A DNA stretch of 11,009 nt from Thiodiazotropha sp050305975. Lineage in GTDB: Bacteria; Pseudomonadota; Gammaproteobacteria; Chromatiales; Chromatiaceae. A model generated the notes under the pieces. It was not told the origin of the DNA, searched no databases, and worked only from the letters and a program-made list of their open reading frames with translations. Each line of letters starts with the position of its first letter. The stretch's first letter is position 1. The translations under genes were made by a program, and so were the position numbers. The stretch spans positions 1-11,009 of the forward strand of contig JBNLGI010000081.1 in assembly GCA_050305975.1 (NCBI GenBank). Reading direction: 5' to 3'. Of the stretch, positions 1 through 5,810 are shown one piece after another.

Positions 1-494
1 ACCGGTTCGTCGGCGAGCAGGATGTCGGGTTCGGTGACCAGGGCCCTGGCCAGCAGCACGCGGGCCTGTTCGCCGCCGGAGAGGGTGTCGAAGGGGCGCT
101 GGCGCAGGGCCAGCAGGTCGGTCTGCACGATCACCCGTTCGATGATGGCGCGGTCGTTGGGGCCGGGGTGCTGCCAGGGCTCCAGGTGGGGTAGGCGGCC
201 CAGCTCCACCAGGCGCTCCACGCTCAGGGGCCAGGCGATCCGGTTGAGCTGGGGCAGGTAGGCGATGCGGCGGGCCCGTTCCCTCCGGCTCAGGCTTTCG
301 ATGGGGCGGCCATCGAGTGAGAGAGTGCCGGCGTCGGGGGTCAGCACCCCGGCCAGCAGCCGCAGCAGGGTGCTCTTGCCGGCGCCGTTGGGGCCGATCA
401 GACCGAGCATCTCGCCGCGTCCCAGCTCCAGGTCGACCTCGTCGAGGATGACCTGGTCGCCACGCAAGAAACAGAGGCCCTCGGCGCTCAGCAT
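1..494 (-). CDS. btuD: Vitamin B12 ABC transporter ATP-binding protein, C-terminus beyond the window
   Basis: Partial gene: the reading frame is open to the window edge, giving the first 164 residues. It is an ABC ATPase of the BtuD/FecE/FhuC type that would power import through the BtuC permease at the cytoplasmic face. Visible motifs are Walker A GPNGAGKST (residues 34-42), the Q-loop glutamine at about 82 (YLPQ), the ABC signature LSGGEQ (138-143) and Walker B ILLADEP (158-164). The D-loop and switch histidine lie outside the window. The ATG at 494-492 overlaps the btuC stop by one base (TGATG), so translational coupling is likely. The motifs alone would also fit a siderophore or haem importer. 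The B12 assignment rests on the riboswitch and btuB at the head of the operon. Confidence 0.9.
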   Translation of the reverse strand, partial: MLSAEGLCFLRGDQVILDEVDLELGRGEMLGLIGPNGAGKSTLLRLLAGVLTPDAGTLSLDGRPIESLSRRERARRIAYLPQLNRIAWPLSVERLVELGRLPHLEPWQHPGPNDRAIIERVIVQTDLLALRQRPFDTLSGGEQARVLLARALVTEPDILLADEP

Positions 495-1495
495 CAGAGG
501 CTCCTCCCGCGGTTCTGTACGATCAGCCAGACGAAGAAGGGGGCGCCGATCAGAGCCGTCAGCACGCCGACTTTGATCTCGGTCTGCGCCGGCAGCAGGC
601 GCACCGCGATGTCGGCGCAGACCAGCAGCAGGGCGCCGCCGAGGGCGCTGGGCAGCAGCAGCCGGCTTGGTTGGTGACCCACCAGCGGACGCAGCAGATG
701 CGGCACCACCAGGCCGATGAAGCCGATGGCGCCGGTGACGGCGACGGCGGAGCCGACTGCCAGGGCCACCGCCAGGAACAGGCGGCGGCGCAGAGTCGTC
801 AGGTCTACCCCCATGGAGAGCGCGGTCTCCTCCCCCAGTCCCAGCAGATCAAGGGCGCGCCCCTGACGCCAGGCCAGCAGCCAGCCGAGCAGGCTGCCCG
901 GCAGCAGCAGCCAGAGCTCGTTGCGGCTGAGGTTGGCCAGGGAGCCGAGCATCCACAGCGCGATCTCCTGCACCGCGTAGGGGCTGGGGGCCAGGTTGAG
1001 CAGCAGCGAGACCAGGGCCAGGGTAAAGGCGTTGACCGCCACCCCGGCCAGGATCAGGGTCAGACTGCCGCTGTCCCGGCCCGCCAGCAGATAGACGGTG
1101 AAGGTGGCCAGCAGGGCGCCGAGCATGCCGCCCAGGGGCAGGATGAAGGCGGCCGCCCCGGCGAGGCCGAAGTAGAGACAGATCACCGCGCCCAGGGCCG
1201 CCCCGTTGGCGCTGCCGATGAGTCCGGGACTGGCCAGGGGGTTGCGCAGCAGGGATTGCATCAACGTGCCGCAGAGCCCCAGCGAGGCCCCGGCGATCAG
1301 GGCCACGGCGGTGCGTGGCAGGCGCAGTTCGGTGAGGATCAGGCCGGCCACGCCGGGGCGCTCGGCCAGGCTCTCACGCAGGGCCTGCAGCAGGGGGATG
1401 GCCTCGCTGCCGGTGAGCAGGGAGAGCCCGGCGGCGAGCAGCAGCAACGCGCCGAGCAGCAGATTCAGTTGGCGTTGAGTCAGCGAGGAGCTCAC
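494..1495 (-). CDS. btuC: Vitamin B12 ABC transporter permease, FecCD family
   Basis: This is a 333-residue, very hydrophobic protein, the usual length for a FecCD/BtuC inner-membrane permease, with about nine or ten membrane segments. Two family signatures are clear: an N-terminal block with LRLPRTAVALIAG and RNPLASPGLIG (about residues 57-94), and a C-terminal block with GFIGLVVPHLLRPLVG (from about 258) followed by the VGVLTALIGAPFFVWLI segment. The start codon is GTG and lies inside a 4-base GTGA overlap with the stop of the upstream binding-protein gene. The downstream ATPase starts within its own stop codon. It would form the dimeric channel that takes corrinoid from BtuF. Family membership is certain; substrate is inferred from the riboswitch-led operon. 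Confidence 0.92.
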   Translation of the reverse strand: MSSSLTQRQLNLLLGALLLLAAGLSLLTGSEAIPLLQALRESLAERPGVAGLILTELRLPRTAVALIAGASLGLCGTLMQSLLRNPLASPGLIGSANGAALGAVICLYFGLAGAAAFILPLGGMLGALLATFTVYLLAGRDSGSLTLILAGVAVNAFTLALVSLLLNLAPSPYAVQEIALWMLGSLANLSRNELWLLLPGSLLGWLLAWRQGRALDLLGLGEETALSMGVDLTTLRRRLFLAVALAVGSAVAVTGAIGFIGLVVPHLLRPLVGHQPSRLLLPSALGGALLLVCADIAVRLLPAQTEIKVGVLTALIGAPFFVWLIVQNRGRSL

Positions 1496-2373
1496 AGCCC
1501 GGGCTCCGGTGTTGCGGGCAAACGGGTGCGGGCCTCGCGCAGCAGGTCCACCGCGTCAGCCAGCATGGGACCGGGACAGATCCAGTAGCGGTAGGGCACC
1601 GGCTGCAGCGGCCGGCCCGCGGTCAGGCGGCGGAGGGCGGGGTGCAGCAGCTGGCGCTCGGCCAGGGAGTCGCCGGAGCCGTCATAGGTGGAGGTGAAAA
1701 TCTGCCGTGGCTGCCAGCGCAGCAGGTGCTCCATGTCGACCGGGGCGTAGCCCTCGATGCCCTGCTCGGCGGCCAGGTTGCGCCAGCCGGCCAGGCGCAG
1801 GGCCTGGTCCTGCAGGGTGTGGCGGCCGCTGGTGTAGCCCCGGGGTTGGTAGAAGAGGGCGCTGGGTCGCAAATCGGACGGCGTCGCGTCGACGTCGTCG
1901 AGGCGCTGGCGCAGGCGGTGGATCATCGCCTCGCCGCGCTTGGATTGGCCCAGCAGGCCGGCCACCCGGCGGATGCTGGCTATGATGCCTGTCAGGTCAT
2001 CGGCCGGCGGCACTCTTTCGACCCGATAGCCGAGGGTCTCCAGGGTGGTCAACAGGCGCGGATTGTCGTGGACGGTGGCCAGCACCAGGTCGGGCCGCAG
2101 CGCGATCACCTCCTCCGCCCGGGCGCTGTTCAGCGGGAAGCGGCCGGCCTCCCCGGCGACGAAGGAGCTGAGCGGCTCCACCGCCAGATTGCTGACCGAG
2201 GCCACCTGCTCGGTATCGGCCAGCAACAGCAGCAGCTGGTCGCTGCAGAGGTTGACCGAGACGACCCGCTGGGGCCGCTCCGTTGCCGCCGCCACGCCCG
2301 ACAGGCACCACAACAACAGGACGGCGACAAGGCGACCGGTGAGTGGGGTCTGTTGGGCGAGGTTTTGGCTCAT
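1492..2373 (-). CDS. btuF: Periplasmic cobalamin-binding protein
   Basis: This 293-residue protein is a class III (BtuF/FecB-type) periplasmic binding protein. The N-terminus has a hydrophobic stretch (about residues 14-30, ending GVAAA) that fits a Sec signal peptide. The tryptophan before the only nearby cysteine makes a lipobox unlikely. The mature part opens with RVVSVNLCSDQL (from residue 36), typical of the first beta strand of the family. ALRPDLVLAT and a C-terminal lobe with LRWQPRQIFTSTYDG follow. It would deliver corrinoid from the outer-membrane receptor to BtuC. The ATG lies only 2 bases after the btuB stop (TAAGCATG), and the gene overlaps btuC by 4 bases. No strong Shine-Dalgarno is evident, so coupling to btuB translation is plausible. 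The ligand is inferred from context. Confidence 0.88.
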   Translation of the reverse strand: MSQNLAQQTPLTGRLVAVLLLWCLSGVAAATERPQRVVSVNLCSDQLLLLLADTEQVASVSNLAVEPLSSFVAGEAGRFPLNSARAEEVIALRPDLVLATVHDNPRLLTTLETLGYRVERVPPADDLTGIIASIRRVAGLLGQSKRGEAMIHRLRQRLDDVDATPSDLRPSALFYQPRGYTSGRHTLQDQALRLAGWRNLAAEQGIEGYAPVDMEHLLRWQPRQIFTSTYDGSGDSLAERQLLHPALRRLTAGRPLQPVPYRYWICPGPMLADAVDLLREARTRLPATPEPGL

Positions 2374-2375
2374 GC

Positions 2376-4334
2376 TTATTCAAACTGATAGTGGGCGGTC
2401 AGCCACAGACTGCGCTCCGGAGCCGGGAAATAGGCCTCCCGGGGGGTGAAGGTACTATCGTAACCCACCGAGCCGGAGGCGGCGTAGGCCTTGTCGAGCA
2501 GGTTGTCGATACGCAGGCCGAAACGCCAGGGGCCCTGTTCGTAGTGGCCGCCCATATTGAGCAGGCCGTAACCGGGCAGGGTCTCGAAGGCGTTGGCGAA
2601 GTCGCCGCCGAAGACCCGGCCGCTGCGCAGGATACTCTCGGCGAAGAGCCGCCAGCGTTGACCTGCCAGCCAGTCGAGACCCAGCCGGGCGCTGCGGGAT
2701 GAGACCAGGGGGATGCGGTTGCCTTCGAAGGGGCCGGCGGTGATGGTCGGGTCGGTGTAGGTGAAGCTGCCGGAGAGGGCCAGGCTCGGCGTCGCCTGCC
2801 AGTTGGCCTCCAGGATCAGCCCCCGCCTGCGGGTCTCCTCCAGGTTGGTGTTGACGAAGCCGGTGGTGTCGAAGCTGATCTCGTTCTCCAGCTCGAGGCG
2901 GTAGACGACCGCCTTGGCGCTGAGCCCCGGTTGCCGCCACTCGGCTCCCAGCTCGTGAGAGATGCCGGTCTGGTTTTCTATGCCCACCGGTTGGCTGAAG
3001 ACCACATTGGTGTGTTCGTCGACGGTGGCGAAACGGTAGTTCTCATCGACACGCACGAACAGGCGCAGGCCCTCGAGCGGACGCGCCACCAGGCCGATGG
3101 AGCCGGCGCTGAGGCGGTCGTCGAGGTGGTCCTCGCCGCTGCCGGTATTGATGCGGTTGTCCACCTCTGCCTGACGCCAGCCTATGGTGGTGGAGAGTGT
3201 CTGCGACAGCGGCGCGGTGATCTGAAAGTAGAAGGCATCTACAGACTGTTCCAGTTCCTGGGGCCCGAAGATGGTCTCCAGGAGGTAGTCGGTACGCTCC
3301 AGGTCGGCGCCGGCGGTGAGGGTGGCCTCGCCATGGGGCAGGGGCAGCAGGCCGATCAGGCGGGGGTTGAAGCCCTTTACCTTGCGGTCCTGGGTCGAGA
3401 GGGTGCCGGGGAAGCTGCGGAAACTGGTCTGGAACTCCCGGTCGTTGTGTCTGTAGCTGGCCTCGCCGGCGAAACGCCAGTTAAGTGAGAGGTCCTGCTC
3501 CAGCCCGATGCGGGTGGTGTCGGTGCGGGTGTCGCTGTAGTCACCGGCATAGGCGGCGGCGGACTGACGACGGTCGGACGCCATCTCGTCGGCGAAGAGG
3601 GAGCCGGGCAGCTCCTGCTCGTCGTCGATCGCCTGTTGCTCGATGAAGAGCAGGCCATGGTCGTGCTCATAGTCGAGTCGCAGATTGAGATCCTGCTGCT
3701 CGGTGTGGTTGTTGTCCCGGTAGTTGTCGGCGGTCTCACGCTTGGCGCTGAGCCGATAGGAGAAGCCATTGTCCAGGCGCTGGCCGAGGTCGGCCCGCAA
3801 CGCGCGTCCGCCATAGCTGCCGGCGCCGGCATCGACATTGGCCTCGAAGGCCTTCGGTATGCGGGTGATGATGTTGATCACGCCGCCCACCGCCTGGTTG
3901 CCATAGAGGGTGCCGGCGCTGCCCTGGACGAGCTCGATACGCTCGACCCGGCTCAGGTCGATGGCGCTGAGATCGGGAGCGGCGCTGTCGCCGCTGTTGT
4001 TGAGACGTCGGCCGTCAACCAGGATCAAGGTGTTGGAGCCGGCACTGGGGCCGAAACCGCGCATGTCGACGCTGGCGTTGTGGGCATGTCCGTAGAGGCT
4101 GTCGATCTGCACGCCGCCACGGGCCTGCAGCAGTTGGGTCAGGTCGTGGGCGCCGCTGGCTTCGATCTCCTGGCGGTTGATCAGCGTGATGCTGGCCGGG
4201 GTTTCGATGCTGGTCTGTTCGACCCGCGAGGCGCTGACGACGATGGTCGGCATGCTGGTGGATGCCCATAGGGGCGGAGTGAGGGCGAGTGACAGACCGA
4301 TGGCCAGCCACAGGGGTTTCTGGTGCAACTTCAT
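2376..4334 (-). CDS. btuB: TonB-dependent vitamin B12 outer-membrane receptor
   Basis: This 652-residue outer-membrane receptor takes up cobalamin using TonB energy. From the chosen start, residues 1-25 form a signal peptide (MKLHQKPLWLAIGLSLAL, ending LWAS). A TonB box PTIVVSASR follows at 29-37. The plug domain runs from about 40 to 155, with LVDGRRLNN and LYGNQAVGGVINIIT. The rest is the beta-barrel. The frame is open to an ATG at 4355. I prefer ATG 4334-4332 because GGGAG (4345-4341) sits 6 bases upstream of it and the product then begins with a clean signal peptide. The last residues are HYQFE, one glutamate beyond the usual terminal aromatic. It is the first gene of the operon, directly downstream of a cobalamin riboswitch, which makes the substrate assignment strong. 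Confidence 0.93.
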   Translation of the reverse strand: MKLHQKPLWLAIGLSLALTPPLWASTSMPTIVVSASRVEQTSIETPASITLINRQEIEASGAHDLTQLLQARGGVQIDSLYGHAHNASVDMRGFGPSAGSNTLILVDGRRLNNSGDSAAPDLSAIDLSRVERIELVQGSAGTLYGNQAVGGVINIITRIPKAFEANVDAGAGSYGGRALRADLGQRLDNGFSYRLSAKRETADNYRDNNHTEQQDLNLRLDYEHDHGLLFIEQQAIDDEQELPGSLFADEMASDRRQSAAAYAGDYSDTRTDTTRIGLEQDLSLNWRFAGEASYRHNDREFQTSFRSFPGTLSTQDRKVKGFNPRLIGLLPLPHGEATLTAGADLERTDYLLETIFGPQELEQSVDAFYFQITAPLSQTLSTTIGWRQAEVDNRINTGSGEDHLDDRLSAGSIGLVARPLEGLRLFVRVDENYRFATVDEHTNVVFSQPVGIENQTGISHELGAEWRQPGLSAKAVVYRLELENEISFDTTGFVNTNLEETRRRGLILEANWQATPSLALSGSFTYTDPTITAGPFEGNRIPLVSSRSARLGLDWLAGQRWRLFAESILRSGRVFGGDFANAFETLPGYGLLNMGGHYEQGPWRFGLRIDNLLDKAYAASGSVGYDSTFTPREAYFPAPERSLWLTAHYQFE

Positions 4335-4452
4335 GAAGCTCTCCCGATGACGCACACCCGCGTCGTTGGATGGTCAGGGTGTCGGGGGGAGGGCGTGAGC
4401 GTGGCGGCGGGCCGCGGACGCTGCCATGCCGCCCACCGCAACACAGCGTTTG
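4335..4452 (-). promoter_or_regulatory. Riboswitch expression platform with predicted SD-sequestering hairpin and btuB ribosome-binding site
   Basis: This stretch joins the aptamer to the btuB ATG. GGGAG at 4345-4341, 6 bases before the start, is the ribosome-binding site. On the minus strand, CTCCC (4391-4387) can pair with it, and ACACCC (4382-4377) with GGGTGT (4359-4354) would form an inner stem of the same hairpin. No U-tract terminator is seen, so control is probably at translation initiation, as known for btuB in enteric bacteria. The pairing was found by eye and not folded computationally. Confidence 0.5.
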
Positions 4453-4675
4453 CCGAGGCCGGTATCCGGACTCACAGCCTGGACGGCCATCCCATGGCGG
4501 GAGACCGTTCGATGCCGACGCCTTCCCATGGCGGGGTTCGACCCGTGGCCACAGTGGCCTGTTGCGGCATAGATGCTGTTTACCGTTGCGGGGGCAGTGC
4601 AGGCTTCTCACCTGCTTCCCGTTTGACCCGGCCACAGCCGGGCACCTTCAGCAGGCCGCAACGCTACCGGTTCGG
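4453..4675 (-). promoter_or_regulatory. Cobalamin (AdoCbl) riboswitch aptamer
   Basis: Read on the minus strand, this contains the hallmark core: GGTGCC, a CCCGGC/GCCGGG hairpin, AAACGGGAA, a GCAGG/CCTGC stem, and the near-invariant GCCCCCGCAACGGTAA (about 4595-4580). Further on come the conserved GGGAAGGC segment and the B12-box-like GAGTCCGGATACC (about 4474-4462). The ends close as a P1 helix: CCGGTA (4670-4665) pairs with TACCGG (4464-4459), extended by CCGA (4675-4672) with TCGG (4456-4453). A riboswitch of this class binds adenosylcobalamin and lowers expression of the gene behind it, here btuB and its operon. Exact ends are approximate. Confidence 0.95.
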
Positions 4676-4706
4676 GACAGAGGGGTCAAGGCGGGGTGGA
4701 TCGCTT

Positions 4707-4724
4707 GTCATACTTGAGTATGAC
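4707..4724. promoter_or_regulatory. 18-bp operator-like palindrome upstream of the B12 riboswitch
   Basis: GTCATACTTGAGTATGAC is a perfect inverted repeat with 8-bp arms and a 2-base centre. It lies 32 bases before the 5' end of the aptamer on the minus strand. It has no U-tract and no flanking gene end, so it looks more like a binding site for a dimeric regulator than a terminator. It may overlap the btuB promoter (TATGAC-like -10 words lie inside it), but no convincing -35 partner was found. The regulator is unknown. Confidence 0.35.
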
Positions 4725-4744
4725 GTGACGCGACCGTCAGCGGG

Positions 4745-4773
4745 TTGGGCTGATGGGACAGAGCCGACATAAT
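4745..4773 (+). promoter_or_regulatory. Candidate sigma-70 promoter for yqiA
   Basis: On the plus strand, TTGGGC (4745-4750) is followed after exactly 17 bases by CATAAT (4768-4773). That is a 3/6 match at -35 and 5/6 at -10. It points toward yqiA and would give a leader of roughly 210 bases that includes the first palindromic repeat. It was assigned by eye only. Confidence 0.35.
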
Positions 4774-4841
4774 GGAGCGGCACAAATGTGCACGTGACGA
4801 ATCCGGGCTGACCAAAAGGATCATGCCCATTGTGTCGGTGA

Positions 4842-4947
4842 GGTGCGGTTCGCCGCAACGCCGAGCCGTGTTCAACGCGTAGGCTGGGGCCATGCCCCAC
4901 CATTTGCGTCCGATAGAGAGATTTCGGTGGGGCATGGCCCCACCCTA
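4842..4947. repeat. Palindromic repeat element, copy 1, upstream of yqiA
   Basis: Two palindromic units lie in a row. The first is a small hairpin, TGCGG-TTCG-CCGCA (4844-4857). The second is a pair of 22-base inverted repeats, 4880-4901 and 4926-4947, matching at 21 of 22 positions around a 24-base spacer. Each arm is itself partly self-complementary (TGGGGCCATGCCCCA type). The spacer and inner arms are closely similar to copy 2 at 5659-5729: the 39 bases starting at 4896 differ from those starting at 5676 at 3 positions. The right end also holds an ATG (4947-4949) in frame with yqiA. It has no coding capacity and resembles REP/MITE-type dispersed repeats. Confidence 0.75.
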
Positions 4948-4991
4948 TGGTTTTCCACATCCGTAAGTTCGGAGCTTCAGGGCATCACAAG

Positions 4992-5600
4992 ATGATCGTT
5001 TATCTACATGGCCTCAACAGTGCAGGTAGCTCCTATAAAGCGGCCGTGCTGCGGGAGCGGCTGACGCCTGTCGAGGTGATCTGTCCCACCTATCCGGCCC
5101 AGTCGGCGGCGCAGGCGGTGGCGTCGCTGCATGGGCAACTGACAGACCTGTTGCAGGAGAGGGGAACAGGCACGCCGCGCCTGCTGGTTGGCAGCTCCAT
5201 GGGCGGCTTCTACGGCGCCTGGCTGGCCCATCGTCTGGGCTTCGATCATCTGGTGATGATCAATCCTGCGCTGCGCCCCTGGGAGCTGCTGCAACAGGTC
5301 GTGGGGTGGCAATACAACGCAGCGAAAGACGAACGCTACTATCTTTCGGCAGAGATGGTGGCGGCGACGCAGGCCTTCGCCATCGAGCCGGCGGCGATCG
5401 GCCTGCCGGTGACCCTGCTGCACGACAAGGGCGACGAACTGATCGACTACCGGCAGGCGGTGGCCGCCTACCAGGACATCGCCGACATCCATCTCTTCGA
5501 GGGGGGCAGCCACGGCTTCGACCATATGCAGGAGGCTGTGGCGATCATCGGTGGGATTCACCGGGCGTTGGAAAAACAGAAGACCTCAAAAGATGTGTAG
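4992..5600 (+). CDS. yqiA: YqiA-family alpha/beta-hydrolase (esterase)
   Basis: This 202-residue small serine hydrolase of the YqiA/UPF0227 family is of typical length. The product begins MIVYLHGLNSAG, the oxyanion-loop strand of the family. It has the nucleophile elbow GSSMGG (Ser at about 69), an acidic residue in HDKGDELIDY (Asp at about 148) and a histidine in GGSHGFDH (His at about 174), a complete catalytic triad. The frame is open to an ATG at 4947, but those extra 15 residues begin inside the palindromic repeat and are not family-like, so I chose ATG 4992. In enteric bacteria yqiA sits near parE; here it stands alone between divergent btuB and convergent topA. Its TAG stop (5598-5600) lies within the first bases of the downstream repeat. 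The physiological substrate is not known from sequence. Confidence 0.88.
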   Translation: MIVYLHGLNSAGSSYKAAVLRERLTPVEVICPTYPAQSAAQAVASLHGQLTDLLQERGTGTPRLLVGSSMGGFYGAWLAHRLGFDHLVMINPALRPWELLQQVVGWQYNAAKDERYYLSAEMVAATQAFAIEPAAIGLPVTLLHDKGDELIDYRQAVAAYQDIADIHLFEGGSHGFDHMQEAVAIIGGIHRALEKQKTSKDV

Positions 5601-5789
5601 GGTGCGGCTTGCCGCACCGTCACGATCGCTCGATGCGCGCCCAGCGTTATTCAAAGTGTAGGGTGGGGGTCCAGCCCCACCATTTGTGTCCAATGGAGAG
5701 ATTTCGGTGGGGCAGGGTCCCATCCTGCCCGCTGATCCGATTTCAGCGTTGATGGATCACGGGTGACGGTGCGGCAAGCCGCACCCTAC
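5597..5789. repeat. Composite palindromic element, copy 2, with perfect 27-bp terminal inverted repeats (MITE-like)
   Basis: This 193-bp element has outer arms 5597-5623 and 5763-5789 that are perfect 27-base reverse complements. Each arm contains the hairpin GGTGCGGC-TT-GCCGCACC or its reverse complement. Nested inside are a second pair of arms (about 5659-5681 and 5706-5729) and a spacer closely matching copy 1 upstream of yqiA. No open reading frame specific to it is seen. It nearly fills the 210-base convergent gap between yqiA and topA, so its hairpins may also protect or end both mRNAs, although no T-tract follows. A clear target-site duplication was not found. Confidence 0.8.
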
Positions 5790-5810
5790 GTGTTATCGGG
5801 GGGTAAGCAG

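Noticed and set aside
671..1588. A 305-codon plus-strand open frame
   Set aside because: It is antisense to btuC and the end of btuF. The product is dominated by Gln, Gly and Ala without any domain, as expected for the reverse complement of Leu/Ala-rich membrane-protein codons.
1..4334. Siderophore or haem uptake locus instead of B12
   Set aside because: The FecCD, FecB and FecE-type families are shared with iron uptake, but the cobalamin riboswitch directly before the receptor gene favours B12. No Fur-box-like sequence was recognised.
4015..4635. A 206-codon minus-strand open frame across the riboswitch and the start of btuB
   Set aside because: It runs through the structured cobalamin aptamer and the btuB start in another frame. 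The translation is rich in Arg, Pro and Gly and shows no domain.
4664..4960. Short minus-strand open frames (98 and 75 codons) between the riboswitch and yqiA
   Set aside because: They cross the palindromic repeat and the 18-bp palindrome, with low-complexity translations and no ribosome-binding site.
4842..5789. CRISPR-like array from repeated palindromes
   Set aside because: There are only two copies about 780 bases apart, with a normal gene between them and no regular spacers or cas genes.
5597..5789. tRNA or other stable RNA suggested by the nested hairpins
   Set aside because: No cloverleaf features, anticodon stem or CCA-like end. The arms are long perfect inverted repeats, which fits a repeat element better.
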